NCBI GenBank assembly: GCA_037200045.1
Contig: JBBCHM010000001.1
Location: 2,666,001-2,730,000 of the forward strand
Direction of reading: 5' to 3'
Source: Rhizomicrobium sp.
Lineage (GTDB): Bacteria > Pseudomonadota > Alphaproteobacteria > Micropepsales > Micropepsaceae
Length of the DNA: 64,000 bases
The notes under the pieces were generated by a model. It worked only from the letters and a program-made list of their open reading frames with translations, was not told where the DNA came from and searched no databases. The position numbers were made by a program, and so were the translations under genes. Positions 18,321 to 26,126 of the stretch are shown piece by piece; the stretch's first letter is position 1; every line of letters starts with the position of its first letter.

Positions 18321-18659
18321 ATGCGTCCCGCGTCCATCCTTTGCGCCGTCCTTCTCCTCGCCGCGACCTCGGCCCGCGCCGAGACCTGGGTGCACACCCG
18401 CGACAATGGCGGCGGCTATCCGATGTGCTTCGACAAGGACAGCGTCACCACCAAGCCCGACGGGCTCACTTATTACGCGGTCAAGATGTGCAAGGACACC
18501 GCGCCGCAATTCTACGCCGTCGACTGCACGAAGAACTTCAAGGTCGAATTGGTGGTGCGCGTCTACGACGTCGGCTCGGCGGAGCGCTATCGCGAGCTGA
18601 CGGTCGACGACCTGCAATCCGGCATGGCGCTCGACGCCGAGATGGCCTGCCACAAATAG
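18321..18659 (+). CDS. Small secreted protein, possibly surface-adhesin-E-like
   Basis: A 112-residue protein with a clear signal peptide (cleavage near Ser-Ala-Arg-Ala / Glu-Thr-Trp) and four cysteines in the mature part, two near the start, one central and one at the C-terminus, suitable for two disulfides. The Asp-Lys-Asp-Ser-Val followed by Tyr-Tyr-Ala-Val-Lys pattern is reminiscent of adhesin-E-like small lipocalin-type proteins, but this is a weak impression. It is divergent from the MATE gene by about 70 bases. No function is assigned. Confidence 0.6.
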   Translation: MRPASILCAVLLLAATSARAETWVHTRDNGGGYPMCFDKDSVTTKPDGLTYYAVKMCKDTAPQFYAVDCTKNFKVELVVRVYDVGSAERYRELTVDDLQSGMALDAEMACHK

Positions 18660-18690
18660 CGGCGCACCGCTCGGTGCCATCCGCACCCGC

Positions 18691-18725
18691 AAAACAAAAC
18701 GGCCGGCGGAGGCACCGCCGGCCGT
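18691..18725 (-). terminator. Intrinsic terminator of the second cold-shock gene
   Basis: An 11-bp perfect stem (18699-18709 with 18715-18725, five-base loop) is followed on the minus strand by TTTTGTTTT. It lies just after the stop of the cold-shock gene at 18749. Confidence 0.9.
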
Positions 18726-18748
18726 GCAATGGAAAACGCGGCGATGCT

Positions 18749-18952
18749 TCAGACCGCCTTCAGGTTCACGGCCTTCGCGCCGCGCGCGTCGGGCTGCACG
18801 TCGAAGGACACTTTCTGCCCTTCATTGAGGCTGCGCAGGCCCGCCGCTTCCACGGCGGTGGCGTGCACGAACACGTCCTTGCCGCCGCCTTCCGGCGCGA
18901 TGAAGCCATAGCCCTTTGCTGTGTTGAAGAACTTCACGGTTCCGATCGTCAT
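18749..18952 (-). CDS. CspA-family cold-shock protein, copy 2
   Basis: A 67-residue cold-shock domain protein with RNP1 (Lys-Gly-Tyr-Gly-Phe-Ile) and RNP2 (Asp-Val-Phe-Val-His-Ala), very similar to the copy at 14.5 kb. It is a nucleic-acid chaperone. The ATG at 18950-18952 gives the standard Met-Thr-Ile-Gly-Thr-Val-Lys-Phe-Phe start. It is a single-gene unit with its own terminator and about 200 bases of upstream non-coding sequence. Confidence 0.95.
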   Translation of the reverse strand: MTIGTVKFFNTAKGYGFIAPEGGGKDVFVHATAVEAAGLRSLNEGQKVSFDVQPDARGAKAVNLKAV

Positions 18953-19153
18953 GTCCTGGTCGTCCTGCTCACGAAGTTTCCACGCCGGCCTCATGCCGCC
19001 ATGGGACGAAAAACGGCCATCGGGGAGAGGAAGGAGGCTGTCTCGTCCAGCGGAAGGAAACGGTAACAGTCGAGCGCTTTCTCTGACGGGACGCCGTCCA
19101 CGCCCGCAAAGGCTATCCCAAACAGAGGACCAGTCAATCTTCGGCGCGGCGCT

Positions 19154-19408
19154 TCAGGACGCGGCCTTCTCGGCTTTCTTCTTCGCGGCCGCGGTCTTCT
19201 TCGCCGGCGCCTCGGCCGCGAGCTTGATCGCCTGCGCCGCGTCGGCGGCTTCCTTGGCGAGGCGCAGCGCGCGCAGCTTCGCGGTCTTGACCTCGAACGC
19301 CTGCCGCTCGGCTTCCAGTTCCTTTTTCACCATCGCGTCGCGGGCCTCCGACGCGGTGAAGGTCGTGCCGGTCTTGCGGCGGCCCAGATCTCTGATCGGT
19401 TCGGGCAT
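19154..19408 (-). CDS. Small Lys/Ala-rich protein of unknown function
   Basis: The 84-residue product is not recognised. The first 30 residues are mixed (Met-Pro-Glu-Pro-Ile-Arg-Asp-Leu-Gly-Arg-Arg-Lys-Thr-Gly). The rest is a long predicted helix rich in Ala, Lys and Glu that ends in a histone-H1-like Ala-Lys-Lys-Thr-Ala-Ala-Ala-Lys-Lys-Lys tail, suggesting nucleic-acid contact (inference). AGAGGAG precedes the ATG at 19406-19408. It is a single gene, transcribed toward the cold-shock gene. Confidence 0.6.
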   Translation of the reverse strand: MPEPIRDLGRRKTGTTFTASEARDAMVKKELEAERQAFEVKTAKLRALRLAKEAADAAQAIKLAAEAPAKKTAAAKKKAEKAAS

Positions 19409-19704
19409 GGCGGCTCCTCTGCTGGCCCGGGCCCGCTCCAAGGCGGGCAGGGGCTCTGCGGTGGGCCCGCGTCGCGCGCGGGTCCGCAACCCGAAGTATA
19501 GACGAAATTGCTGCGCCGCGGTGTGGAAATATTCGTGCGTGTACGCCGCATTTCCGCGCCGGCGCCCCGTTTTGCGCGGTGTTTTCGACCACGACGCCGC
19601 GCGCCGCCGGCAAAGATGTCCGGCACATGAACGGCCCCGCGCGCATCCCGTTCAGGCCCGCCGGCCCAATGTCGCCGCCTCGATGTTTCACCCAGGAGAA
19701 TGAC

Positions 19705-19899
19705 ATGACCAGATTGTTCAAGACCGCCATCGTCGCCGCGCTGATCGGCGTCGCCGGCGCGGCGTCGATCGCGCCCGCCAGCGCGCACGACAATGACCGC
19801 CATGGCGGCTATTCCCGCGATCGCGACAACGACCGCGGCGGCCGTCACGACCATCGCTGGCACCATCACCGCCACCATTTCCATCGCGGCTGGTTCTGA
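19705..19899 (+). CDS. His-rich secreted peptide
   Basis: A 64-residue peptide with a signal sequence (Leu-Phe-Lys-Thr-Ala-Ile-Val-Ala-Ala-Leu-Ile-Gly, cleavage near Ala-Ser-Ala / His-Asp) and a mature part made almost entirely of His, Asp, Arg and Gly, including clustered His-His-His-Arg-His-His-Phe-His. This composition suggests metal binding in the periplasm, which is inference. AGGAGA at 19694-19699 supports the ATG. About 296 bases without another gene separate it from the divergent Lys/Ala-rich gene. Confidence 0.65.
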   Translation: MTRLFKTAIVAALIGVAGAASIAPASAHDNDRHGGYSRDRDNDRGGRHDHRWHHHRHHFHRGWF

Positions 19900-20000
19900 A
19901 CGTCGTGGGCGGGCGCACCGCGTGGCGCGCCCGCTTCGCCGCCCCTTGCGGCGTCGCGAAATGCTCCTAGACTTCCCCGAAATTCCTGGGGAGGAAAGCC

Positions 20001-20450
20001 ATGATCCGCACACTGATTTTCGCCGCGGCGCTGCTCGTCGCCGTGCCCGCCGCCGCGTCGGACAAGGGCGATCTCGCCGCTGCCGTCAACGCGTATAACG
20101 ACACGCTCAACAAGAACGATTTTCCCGGCGCCGCCGCCTACTATGCGCCGTCGCCGTCCATCATCGACGAGTTCTCGCCGCATGCCTGGTCGGGCGCCAA
20201 TGCCTTCGCGCAATGGGGCGCCGATTACGGCGTCTTCGCCAAGGCCCAGCAGATGACGGAGCCCTTCGTGGTGCTCGCCAAGCCGACCCATGTCCTGATC
20301 GAGGGCGACCGCGGCTACGCCGTGTTTCCGGCGAACTTCACGTTCAAGCGCGCCGGCAAGCCGGTGCGCGAGCCGGGTGTCATGACGTTCGCGATGCAGA
20401 AGATCGACGGCAAATGGAAGATCGCCGGCTGGACCTGGACGGTGAAATAG
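20001..20450 (+). CDS. Secreted SnoaL/NTF2-like (DUF4440-type) protein
   Basis: A 149-residue protein with a signal peptide ending at Ala-Ala-Ala-Ser and an NTF2-like cone fold pattern: an N-terminal helix (Ala-Val-Asn-Ala-Tyr-Asn-Asp-Thr-Leu-Asn), the Asp-Phe-x-Gly-Ala-Ala-Ala-Tyr-Tyr-Ala element, and C-terminal strands ending Lys-Trp-Lys-Ile-Ala-Gly-Trp-Thr-Trp. The fold hosts many enzymes and binding proteins, so function is open. GAGGAAA precedes the ATG at 20001. It is monocistronic and converges with the DUF72 gene. Confidence 0.75.
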   Translation: MIRTLIFAAALLVAVPAAASDKGDLAAAVNAYNDTLNKNDFPGAAAYYAPSPSIIDEFSPHAWSGANAFAQWGADYGVFAKAQQMTEPFVVLAKPTHVLIEGDRGYAVFPANFTFKRAGKPVREPGVMTFAMQKIDGKWKIAGWTWTVK

Positions 20451-20453
20451 CCG

Positions 20454-21239
20454 CTACGCTTTCGCCGCCTTCAGGAACGCCGCCGCCGCCGCCGGATTGC
20501 GCACCTTGGCGCCGGCGATGAAATAGACGAACACGTCGCGCTTCTTCTTCGCCGGCGCCTTGGCGAGCAGCGTCATGCCCTTGGGCGTGCCGCCCGCCTC
20601 CCACGCCGTCGCGGCGGCGACCCAATTTTTTATCGCGGCGGGGCTGTAGCCCGTCTCGATCGTCTCCTGCGTCTCCTGCAGCCGGCAATAGACGAAATCG
20701 GCCGTCGCATCGGCGATCGCCGGATATTTTTTCGAATCCGCGAACACGATCGCCGCGCCGTATTGGCGCGCCAGTTCGACGAAGGCCGCCGTCTTGAAGC
20801 TCTCATGCCGCGGCTCGACCGCATGGCGCAGCGCCACGCCGTCGATGCTCTTGGGCAGGAGCGCGAGGAACGCCTCGAAATCCGCCGGATCGAATTTCTT
20901 GGTGTGCATGAACTGCCACAGGATCGGGCCGAGCTTGTGCTTCAGCTCCGACACGCCGCTTTCGAGGAAGCGCGCGATGGAGGGCCCGGCGTCGCCCAGC
21001 ACCTTGCGGTTGGTCGCGAAGCGGTTCGCCTTCAGCGCGAAGACGAAATCCTGCGGCGTTTCGTCATGCCATTTCCTAAAGGTCGGCGGCTTGAAGGTCG
21101 AATAGAAGGTGCCGTTGACCTCGATGGAGGAAAGCTGGCGGCTGGCATAGGCGAGTTCCTTGGCCTTCGACGTGCCCTTCGGAAAGAACACGCCGCGCCA
21201 CGGTTCGAAATTCCACCCGCCGATGCCCGCCCGGATCAT
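20454..21239 (-). CDS. DUF72 (YecE-like) family protein
   Basis: A 261-residue TIM-barrel-like DUF72 protein with the family start Gly-Ile-Gly-Gly-Trp-x-Phe-x-Pro-Trp, then Ser-Ser-Ile-Glu-Val-Asn-Gly-Thr-Phe-Tyr-Ser and Phe-Ala-Leu-Lys-Ala-Asn-Arg. The biochemical role of the family is not established. Its ATG overlaps the stop of the nitronate monooxygenase gene, so it is the third gene of a TetR-controlled operon. The C-terminal Ala-rich tail (Ala-Ala-Ala-Ala-Ala-Phe-Leu-Lys) is slightly extended. Confidence 0.85.
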   Translation of the reverse strand: MIRAGIGGWNFEPWRGVFFPKGTSKAKELAYASRQLSSIEVNGTFYSTFKPPTFRKWHDETPQDFVFALKANRFATNRKVLGDAGPSIARFLESGVSELKHKLGPILWQFMHTKKFDPADFEAFLALLPKSIDGVALRHAVEPRHESFKTAAFVELARQYGAAIVFADSKKYPAIADATADFVYCRLQETQETIETGYSPAAIKNWVAAATAWEAGGTPKGMTLLAKAPAKKKRDVFVYFIAGAKVRNPAAAAAFLKAAKA

Positions 21240-22222
21240 GCCGCCGATCGTTCTTTCTGCTTCGCCGCCAGCTTCGCCAGCGCCGCATCGTACTCATGCT
21301 TCAGCCGCGCCACCAGTTCGCCGGCGCCGACCACCGATTTCACCTGGCCGATGCCCTGGCCGCCGCCCCAGATGTCCTTCCACGCCTTGGCCTTGCTGTT
21401 GCCGCCCGAGCCGAAATCCATCTTGGAGGGATCGCTGACCGGCAGATTGTCCGGATCCATCCCCGCCGCGACGATCGAGGGGCGCAGATAATTGCCGTGC
21501 ACACCGGTGAACAGATTGGTGTAGACGATGTCGTCGCCCGCCGACTGCGTGATCATCGCCTTGTAGGCTTCCTGCGCGTTGGCTTCCCTGGTCGCGATGA
21601 AGGCCGAGCCGATATAGGCGAAATCCGCGCCCAGCGCCTGCGCCGCCAACACGGCGCGTCCGGTGCTGATCGCGCCGGACAAGGCAAGGGGTCCGTCGAA
21701 CCATTCGCGGATCTCCTCGATCAGCGCGAAGGGCGACAGCGTGCCGGCATGGCCGCCGGCGCCGGCCGCCACCGCGATGATGCCGTCGGCGCCCTTCTCG
21801 ATCGCCTTGCGCGCGAAGCGGTTGTTGATGATGTCGTGCATCACCACGCCGCCATAGGAATGCACCGCGGCGTTCACGTCCTCGCGCGCGCCCAGCGAGG
21901 TGATGACCACCGGCGCCTTGTACTTGACGCAGAGTTCGAGGTCCTGCTGCAGCCGGTCGTTCGACTTGTGCACGATCTGGTTGACCGCGAAGGGCGCCGA
22001 GGGGCTTTCCGGATGCGCCCGGTCCCACGCCGCCAGTTCCTCGGTGATCCGCGCCAGCCATTCGTCCAGCATCGACAGCGGCCGCGCGTTCAGCGACGGG
22101 AACGAGCCGATGATGCCGGCCTTGCACTGCGCCAGCACCAGGTCGGGGCCGGAGATGATGAACAGCGGCGAGCCGATCACCGGCACGGAAAGCTTCTTGG
22201 TCAATGCGCCTTTGAGAGCCAT
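21236..22222 (-). CDS. Nitronate monooxygenase (2-nitropropane dioxygenase family)
   Basis: The 328-residue FMN enzyme has the family landmarks Val-Ile-Gly-Ser-Pro-Leu-Phe-Ile near residue 15, Gly-Ile-Ile-Gly-Ser-Phe-Pro, Ala-Ala-Gly-Ala-Gly-Gly-His-Ala-Gly for FMN phosphate, and Leu-Gly-Ala-Asp-Phe-Ala-Tyr-Ile-Gly-Ser. It is expected to oxidise alkyl nitronates or related carbanions in the cytoplasm. It lies 14 bases downstream of a TetR gene and overlaps DUF72. The natural substrate, and hence the TetR ligand, is unknown. Confidence 0.88.
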   Translation of the reverse strand: MALKGALTKKLSVPVIGSPLFIISGPDLVLAQCKAGIIGSFPSLNARPLSMLDEWLARITEELAAWDRAHPESPSAPFAVNQIVHKSNDRLQQDLELCVKYKAPVVITSLGAREDVNAAVHSYGGVVMHDIINNRFARKAIEKGADGIIAVAAGAGGHAGTLSPFALIEEIREWFDGPLALSGAISTGRAVLAAQALGADFAYIGSAFIATREANAQEAYKAMITQSAGDDIVYTNLFTGVHGNYLRPSIVAAGMDPDNLPVSDPSKMDFGSGGNSKAKAWKDIWGGGQGIGQVKSVVGAGELVARLKHEYDAALAKLAAKQKERSAA

Positions 22223-22236
22223 GGATGTTTCTCCGG

Positions 22237-22875
22237 TCAGGGTTGCGATGATGAACTGAGGCGCGGCCGCGCCGAGGCGGGCGTGCGCGCGCCGCGGAAG
22301 GTGAGCCGCATGGTCTCGAAATAAAGGTCCTCGACCTTCATCCCGGCCGGCAGGCGCCCGGCCAGATGCAGCACGATCACGCCATGCGACGCCGCCCACA
22401 GCGCGTTGCCGACGACCTTGGGATCGCCCTTGACGATGCCGGCGGCGACCAGGTCCTTCACATGCCGCGTCACCGTCTCGCCGGCGCGCTTGCCGGCGCG
22501 GCGCAGATCGGGATGGCGCGCCTCGTCCGGCGGATCGAGGTCGAACATCAGCCGGTAGGCGTTGGGATTGGCGAGCGCGAAGTCGAAATAGGCGCGCCCG
22601 ACCGCGCGCGCCCGCGCGAAGGCGTCGGCGCCGGACGCGAAGGCGCGCTCCAGCGCGTCGGAGAAGCGGTCGAAGGCGTCGGCGCGCACGAAGGCGAGGA
22701 TCTCGTCGCGGTCGGCGAAATAGCGGTAGAGCCCCATCGGGCTGCGGCCGAGCTTTTTCGCGATGTCGCGCATGGTGATCGCGCCGACGCCGCCCGCCGC
22801 GTAGAGCGCGGTCGCCGCCGCGCCGATCCGGGCGCGGACCGCTTCGAAGTCTTCGGAGGAGAGTTCTCTCGGCAT
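22237..22875 (-). CDS. TetR-family regulator
   Basis: A 212-residue TetR regulator. The N-terminal helix-turn-helix is visible (Ile-Thr-Met-Arg-Asp-Ile-Ala-Lys-Lys-Leu-Gly-Arg-Ser-Pro-Met-Gly-Leu-Tyr-Arg-Tyr-Phe) at about residues 33-53; the ligand domain follows. It heads the operon with nitronate monooxygenase and DUF72. A perfect TCGTACG-N7-CGTACGA palindrome lies seven bases before its ATG, so autorepression of the operon is likely. The Ser/Pro-rich C-terminal tail looks unstructured. Confidence 0.9.
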   Translation of the reverse strand: MPRELSSEDFEAVRARIGAAATALYAAGGVGAITMRDIAKKLGRSPMGLYRYFADRDEILAFVRADAFDRFSDALERAFASGADAFARARAVGRAYFDFALANPNAYRLMFDLDPPDEARHPDLRRAGKRAGETVTRHVKDLVAAGIVKGDPKVVGNALWAASHGVIVLHLAGRLPAGMKVEDLYFETMRLTFRGARTPASARPRLSSSSQP

Positions 22876-22881
22876 GACGTC

Positions 22882-22902
22882 TCGTACGTGATACGCGTAC
22901 GA
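22882..22902. promoter_or_regulatory. Probable TetR operator
   Basis: TCGTACG (22882-22888) and CGTACGA (22896-22902) form a perfect 7-bp inverted repeat with a 7-base spacer, directly before the TetR start codon. Spacing and position fit autorepression by a TetR dimer. Confidence 0.65.
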
Positions 22903-22924
22903 TGTACGAAGTTTGGCGACCCAT

Positions 22925-22972
22925 CAACTGTTGCTTGCAGGCAACATGATTGTTGTATATAAGCAACAGTTG
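22925..22972. promoter_or_regulatory. Paired palindromes (TGTTGC half-sites) before the TonB receptor
   Basis: TGTTGC (22929-22934) pairs with GCAACA (22941-22946), and TGTTGT (22951-22956) pairs with GCAACA (22963-22968) with one mismatch. The outer arms 22925-22936 and 22961-22972 are also perfect 12-bp reverse complements. The centres lie 22 bp apart, two helical turns. TATATAA inside the second site resembles a -10 element. This looks like a tandem operator for an unidentified regulator, perhaps metal- or cofactor-responsive. Confidence 0.5.
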
Positions 22973-23175
22973 TGTTTTGGAGGACGGACAACCCGGCTTG
23001 CCGGGCGCCGGGCCGGCGTGGGCCGCAGTATTACGCGGGAACAGACAGGGCAAGGATGCGTCTCGCGCGCCTCCGCGCGGCCTTGCGGCCGCATGATCCC
23101 GGGGCGGGAACGCGAAGGTGCTTGCGGTCGGCCGTTTCGGTCTTCCGCCTGCCGGCCTGTCGAGCGTCGAACCGG

Positions 23176-23233
23176 GGCGGCCCCGCCGCGCGGACGTAAT
23201 TTTTCGCCGCGCGGCGGGGCCGCCTTATTTTTT
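23176..23233 (+). terminator. Strong intrinsic terminator in the TonB receptor leader
   Basis: A perfect 18-bp GC-rich stem (23176-23193 with 23207-23224, 13-base loop) is followed by TTATTTTTT (23225-23233). It sits 69 bases upstream of the TonB receptor ATG and on its strand. It therefore ends either a short RNA or the leader of the receptor mRNA (attenuation). Confidence 0.85.
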
Positions 23234-23302
23234 GGAAGGACCACCTATCCCGCCTGCCCAAGCATGGCGCGGTACCGCATGGCATCGTATCTACGCGGTG
23301 GG

Positions 23303-25363
23303 ATGATCGTGAATTTTCGCTCTTTTTTGCTGGCGGGAGCTGCCGTCGCAATGGCCGCGCCGGCCGCCGCGGCCGCCATCGAGACCGTGGTGGTGACGGC
23401 GAGCCCGCCCGATCCGCTCGGCAATGCGGCGTTCTCGGTGGCGACGCTGACCGCGGCCGACATCCGCGGCGCGACCGAACTCGACCGCGCGCTCGGCCAG
23501 GTGCCCGGCCTGTCGCTGTTCCGCCGCGACTCGAGTCTCTCCGCCAACCCGACGACCCAGGGCCTGTCGCTGCGGTCGATCGCGCCGTCCGGCGCGGGCC
23601 GCGCTCTCGTCACCTTGGACGGCGTGCCGCAGAACGATCCGTTCGGCGGTTGGGTGATCTGGTCCTCGCTGCCGCCCGAGGACATCGGCGGCGCCGAGAT
23701 CGTGCGCGGCGCCGGCGCCGGTCCCTACGGGGCAGGCGCCCTGACCGGCGTGGTCGCGCTCAGCGAGCAGCGCGGCAGCGGCCTCGTCGCCGCCGATGCC
23801 TCGCTGGCGCAGCAGGACGGACGGCGCCTCGCCGCCGCCGGCGGCACCGATCTCGGACCGCTGACGCTGTTCGCCAGCGCCTCGGACGAGGACAGCGCCG
23901 GCTGGATCGCGGTCTCGCCGGCGCAGCGCGGCCCCGCCGACGACGCCGTCACCTATCACGCGCGCAACGCCTCGCTGCGCGCCGAAGCGACGCCTTGGAC
24001 CGACACCCTGCTGTCGCTGCGGCTCGGTGCTTATGGCGAGGATCGCGACTCCGGCCTGGTCGGCTCGCGCTCCTCCGCCGACGGCGTCACCGCGAGCCTG
24101 ACCCTGGCGCATCCGGAAAGCGCGGACGATCTCGGCTATCGCCTCCAGGCCTGGCTGCGCAATTCCGGCTTCTCGAACACTTCGGCGACTGTCCTGCAGC
24201 CCGGCCGCGGCGGCACCACCGTTTCCAACGATCAGTACTCGACGCCCTCGCTCGGCTGGGGCTTCAATGCCGCTTTGCGCGGCGGCTGGTCGGTGATCGA
24301 TTGGGAGATCGGCGGCGACGCGCGCTTCACCCAGGGCGACTCCAAGGAACACTTCCAGCCCGTCGCGGGCGCGTTCACCCAGGGCCGCGTCAGCGGCGGG
24401 CGCACCTTCGTCGGCGGTCTCTATATTGAAACGGCGGCGCGTTTCGACGGCCTGCTGCTGACCGCCGGCATCCGCGCCGACCAATGGGCCTCGACCGGCG
24501 GCCATCTGATCCAGACTACGCTCGCGACCGGCGCCGTGACGGTGAACCAGAAGACGCCGTCCAAAAGCGGCATCGTGCCGACCGCGCGGCTGGGCGTGCG
24601 CCAGGATCTCGGCGACGGGTTCTTCGTCCGCTCGGCCGCTTACGGCGGCTTCCGCGCCCCGACGCTGAACGAGCTCTACCGGCCGTTCCGCCTCGGCAGC
24701 AATTTGACCGAGGCCAATCCCGGCCTGGCGCCCGAGAAGCTCTACGGCGCCGAACTCGGCCTCGGCCAAAAGATCGATGATTTCGATTGGGACATCGCCG
24801 GCTTCTACAACCAGCTCCACGGCGCCATCACCAACGTGACGGTCGCGCGCGGCCCGGTCACCGTTCCGGGCCTGGGCACGGTCGCGGCCGGCGGCCTGCT
24901 CATCCAGCGCCAGAACGCCGGCAATATCGACGCCTATGGCATCGAGTCCGACGCGCACTGGCGGCTAAGCGACCGGCTCGGCCTCAACGCCGCCTTCGAC
25001 TATGTCGATGCCCATGTCCAGGGCGGTATCGCCGCCGCCCAGCTGACCGGCAAGCGCCCGGCCCAGGCGCCGCGCTTCACCCTGACCGCCGGCTTCCGCG
25101 CCACGCCGCTCGACCGGCTGACCGTCACCGCCGACCTGCGCTATGAAAGCACGCGCTTCGCCGACGACCAGAACACGCTGTCGCTGGCGCCCGCGACCAC
25201 GCTGGACGCGCGCATCGCCTGGCGCCTGTGGGACGGGCTCTCCGCCTATCTCGCGGGCGACAATGTGCTCAACGCGCGCGTCGCCACCACCGAGAGCGCG
25301 GATTTCGTGACGAACTACGCGAGCCCGCGCGTCTTGCGCGTGGGATTTTCCTGGACGGAATGA
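23303..25363 (+). CDS. TonB-dependent outer-membrane receptor
   Basis: The 686-residue protein has a signal peptide (Leu-Leu-Ala-Gly-Ala-Ala-Val-Ala-Met-Ala-Ala-Pro-Ala-Ala-Ala), a TonB box-like Ile-Glu-Thr-Val-Val-Val-Thr-Ala, a plug domain (Ala-Leu-Val-Thr-Leu-Asp-Gly-Val-Pro-Gln-Asn-Asp-Pro-Phe) and a 22-strand-barrel-like C-terminal part with the Gly-Phe-Arg-Ala-Pro-Thr-Leu-Asn-Glu-Leu-Tyr-Arg motif. It imports a scarce ligand; which one is unknown. The final residues are Phe-Ser-Trp-Thr-Glu rather than a terminal aromatic. The ATG at 23303 starts the signal peptide. The leader with palindromes and terminator implies tight control. Confidence 0.9.
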   Translation: MIVNFRSFLLAGAAVAMAAPAAAAAIETVVVTASPPDPLGNAAFSVATLTAADIRGATELDRALGQVPGLSLFRRDSSLSANPTTQGLSLRSIAPSGAGRALVTLDGVPQNDPFGGWVIWSSLPPEDIGGAEIVRGAGAGPYGAGALTGVVALSEQRGSGLVAADASLAQQDGRRLAAAGGTDLGPLTLFASASDEDSAGWIAVSPAQRGPADDAVTYHARNASLRAEATPWTDTLLSLRLGAYGEDRDSGLVGSRSSADGVTASLTLAHPESADDLGYRLQAWLRNSGFSNTSATVLQPGRGGTTVSNDQYSTPSLGWGFNAALRGGWSVIDWEIGGDARFTQGDSKEHFQPVAGAFTQGRVSGGRTFVGGLYIETAARFDGLLLTAGIRADQWASTGGHLIQTTLATGAVTVNQKTPSKSGIVPTARLGVRQDLGDGFFVRSAAYGGFRAPTLNELYRPFRLGSNLTEANPGLAPEKLYGAELGLGQKIDDFDWDIAGFYNQLHGAITNVTVARGPVTVPGLGTVAAGGLLIQRQNAGNIDAYGIESDAHWRLSDRLGLNAAFDYVDAHVQGGIAAAQLTGKRPAQAPRFTLTAGFRATPLDRLTVTADLRYESTRFADDQNTLSLAPATTLDARIAWRLWDGLSAYLAGDNVLNARVATTESADFVTNYASPRVLRVGFSWTE

Positions 25364-25421
25364 CACACCCGCGCTATGGCCCGCCGGGTTATAGTCGCGC
25401 CATTGCAGTCACGGATGGTCC

Positions 25422-26126
25422 ATGAAGACGAAGATCTATTCCGACGCCAGGGCCGCGCTGGACGGCCTGCTGTTCGACGGCATGACGATCATGTCGGGCG
25501 GCTTCGGCCTCTGCGGCATTCCCGAAAAGCTGATCGCCGCGCTGGTCGAATCCGGCGTGAAGGGGCTGACGGTCGTCTCCAACAATGCCGGGGTCGACGA
25601 TTTCGGCCTCGGGCTTCTGCTCCAGACGCGCCAGATCAAGAAGATGGTCTCGTCCTATGTCGGCGAGAACGCGACCTTCGAGCGGCAGTATCTCGCCGGC
25701 GAGTTGGAACTGGAATTCAATCCGCAGGGCACGCTGGCCGAGCGCATCCGCGCCGGCGGCGCCGGCATCCCCGGCTTCTACACCAAGACCGGCGTCGGCA
25801 CGCTGATCGCCGAAGGCAAGGAGCACAAGGATTTCGACGGGGTGACCTATATCCTGGAGCACGGCCTCGTCTCCGATCTCTCCATCGTCAAGGCGTGGAA
25901 GGGCGACGCCCAGGGCAATCTGGTCTTCCGCAAGACCGCGCGCAATTTCAACCCGATGATGGCGACCGCCGGCAAGGTGACGGTCGCCGAGGTCGAGCAT
26001 CTGGTGCCGGTCGGCTCGCTCGATCCCGACACGATCCACACACCCGGCATCTTCGTCCAGCGCATCATCGAAGGCGTGAACTACGAGAAGCGGATCGAGA
26101 AGCGCACCGTGAGGGAGACCGCCTGA
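25422..26126 (+). CDS. 3-oxoacid CoA-transferase subunit A
   Basis: A 234-residue alpha subunit of the two-subunit succinyl-CoA:3-oxoacid (or acetoacetate/3-oxoadipate) CoA-transferase. The family start [14 protein letters not shown] is seen near residues 25-38, then Asn-Asn-Ala-Gly-Val-Asp-Asp-Phe-Gly and Gly-x-Gly-x-Pro-Gly-Phe-Tyr-Thr-Lys-Thr-Gly-Val-Gly-Thr. With subunit B it moves CoA between succinate and a 3-oxoacid, usually in ketone-body use. It overlaps the B gene by one base; no other ketone-body genes lie nearby. Confidence 0.92.
   Translation: MKTKIYSDARAALDGLLFDGMTIMSGGFGLCGIPEKLIAALVESGVKGLTVVSNNAGVDDFGLGLLLQTRQIKKMVSSYVGENATFERQYLAGELELEFNPQGTLAERIRAGGAGIPGFYTKTGVGTLIAEGKEHKDFDGVTYILEHGLVSDLSIVKAWKGDAQGNLVFRKTARNFNPMMATAGKVTVAEVEHLVPVGSLDPDTIHTPGIFVQRIIEGVNYEKRIEKRTVRETA

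Larger units (their letters stand above)
22876..23302. other. 427-bp intergenic control region (TetR operon / TonB receptor)
   Basis: There is no convincing gene here. It holds, left to right, the TetR operator, two TGTTGC-type palindromes around an AT-rich TATATAA, a leader of about 200 bases, an 18-bp-stem intrinsic terminator at 23176-23233, and 69 further bases before the TonB receptor ATG. Short frames that cross it have no ribosome-binding site. Confidence 0.7.

Noticed and set aside
22976-23175. Cobalamin riboswitch before the TonB receptor
   Set aside because: The conserved B12 box and the GCCACTG-type core are not recognisable; only a faint order of similar short words exists, so it is left as an open leader element.
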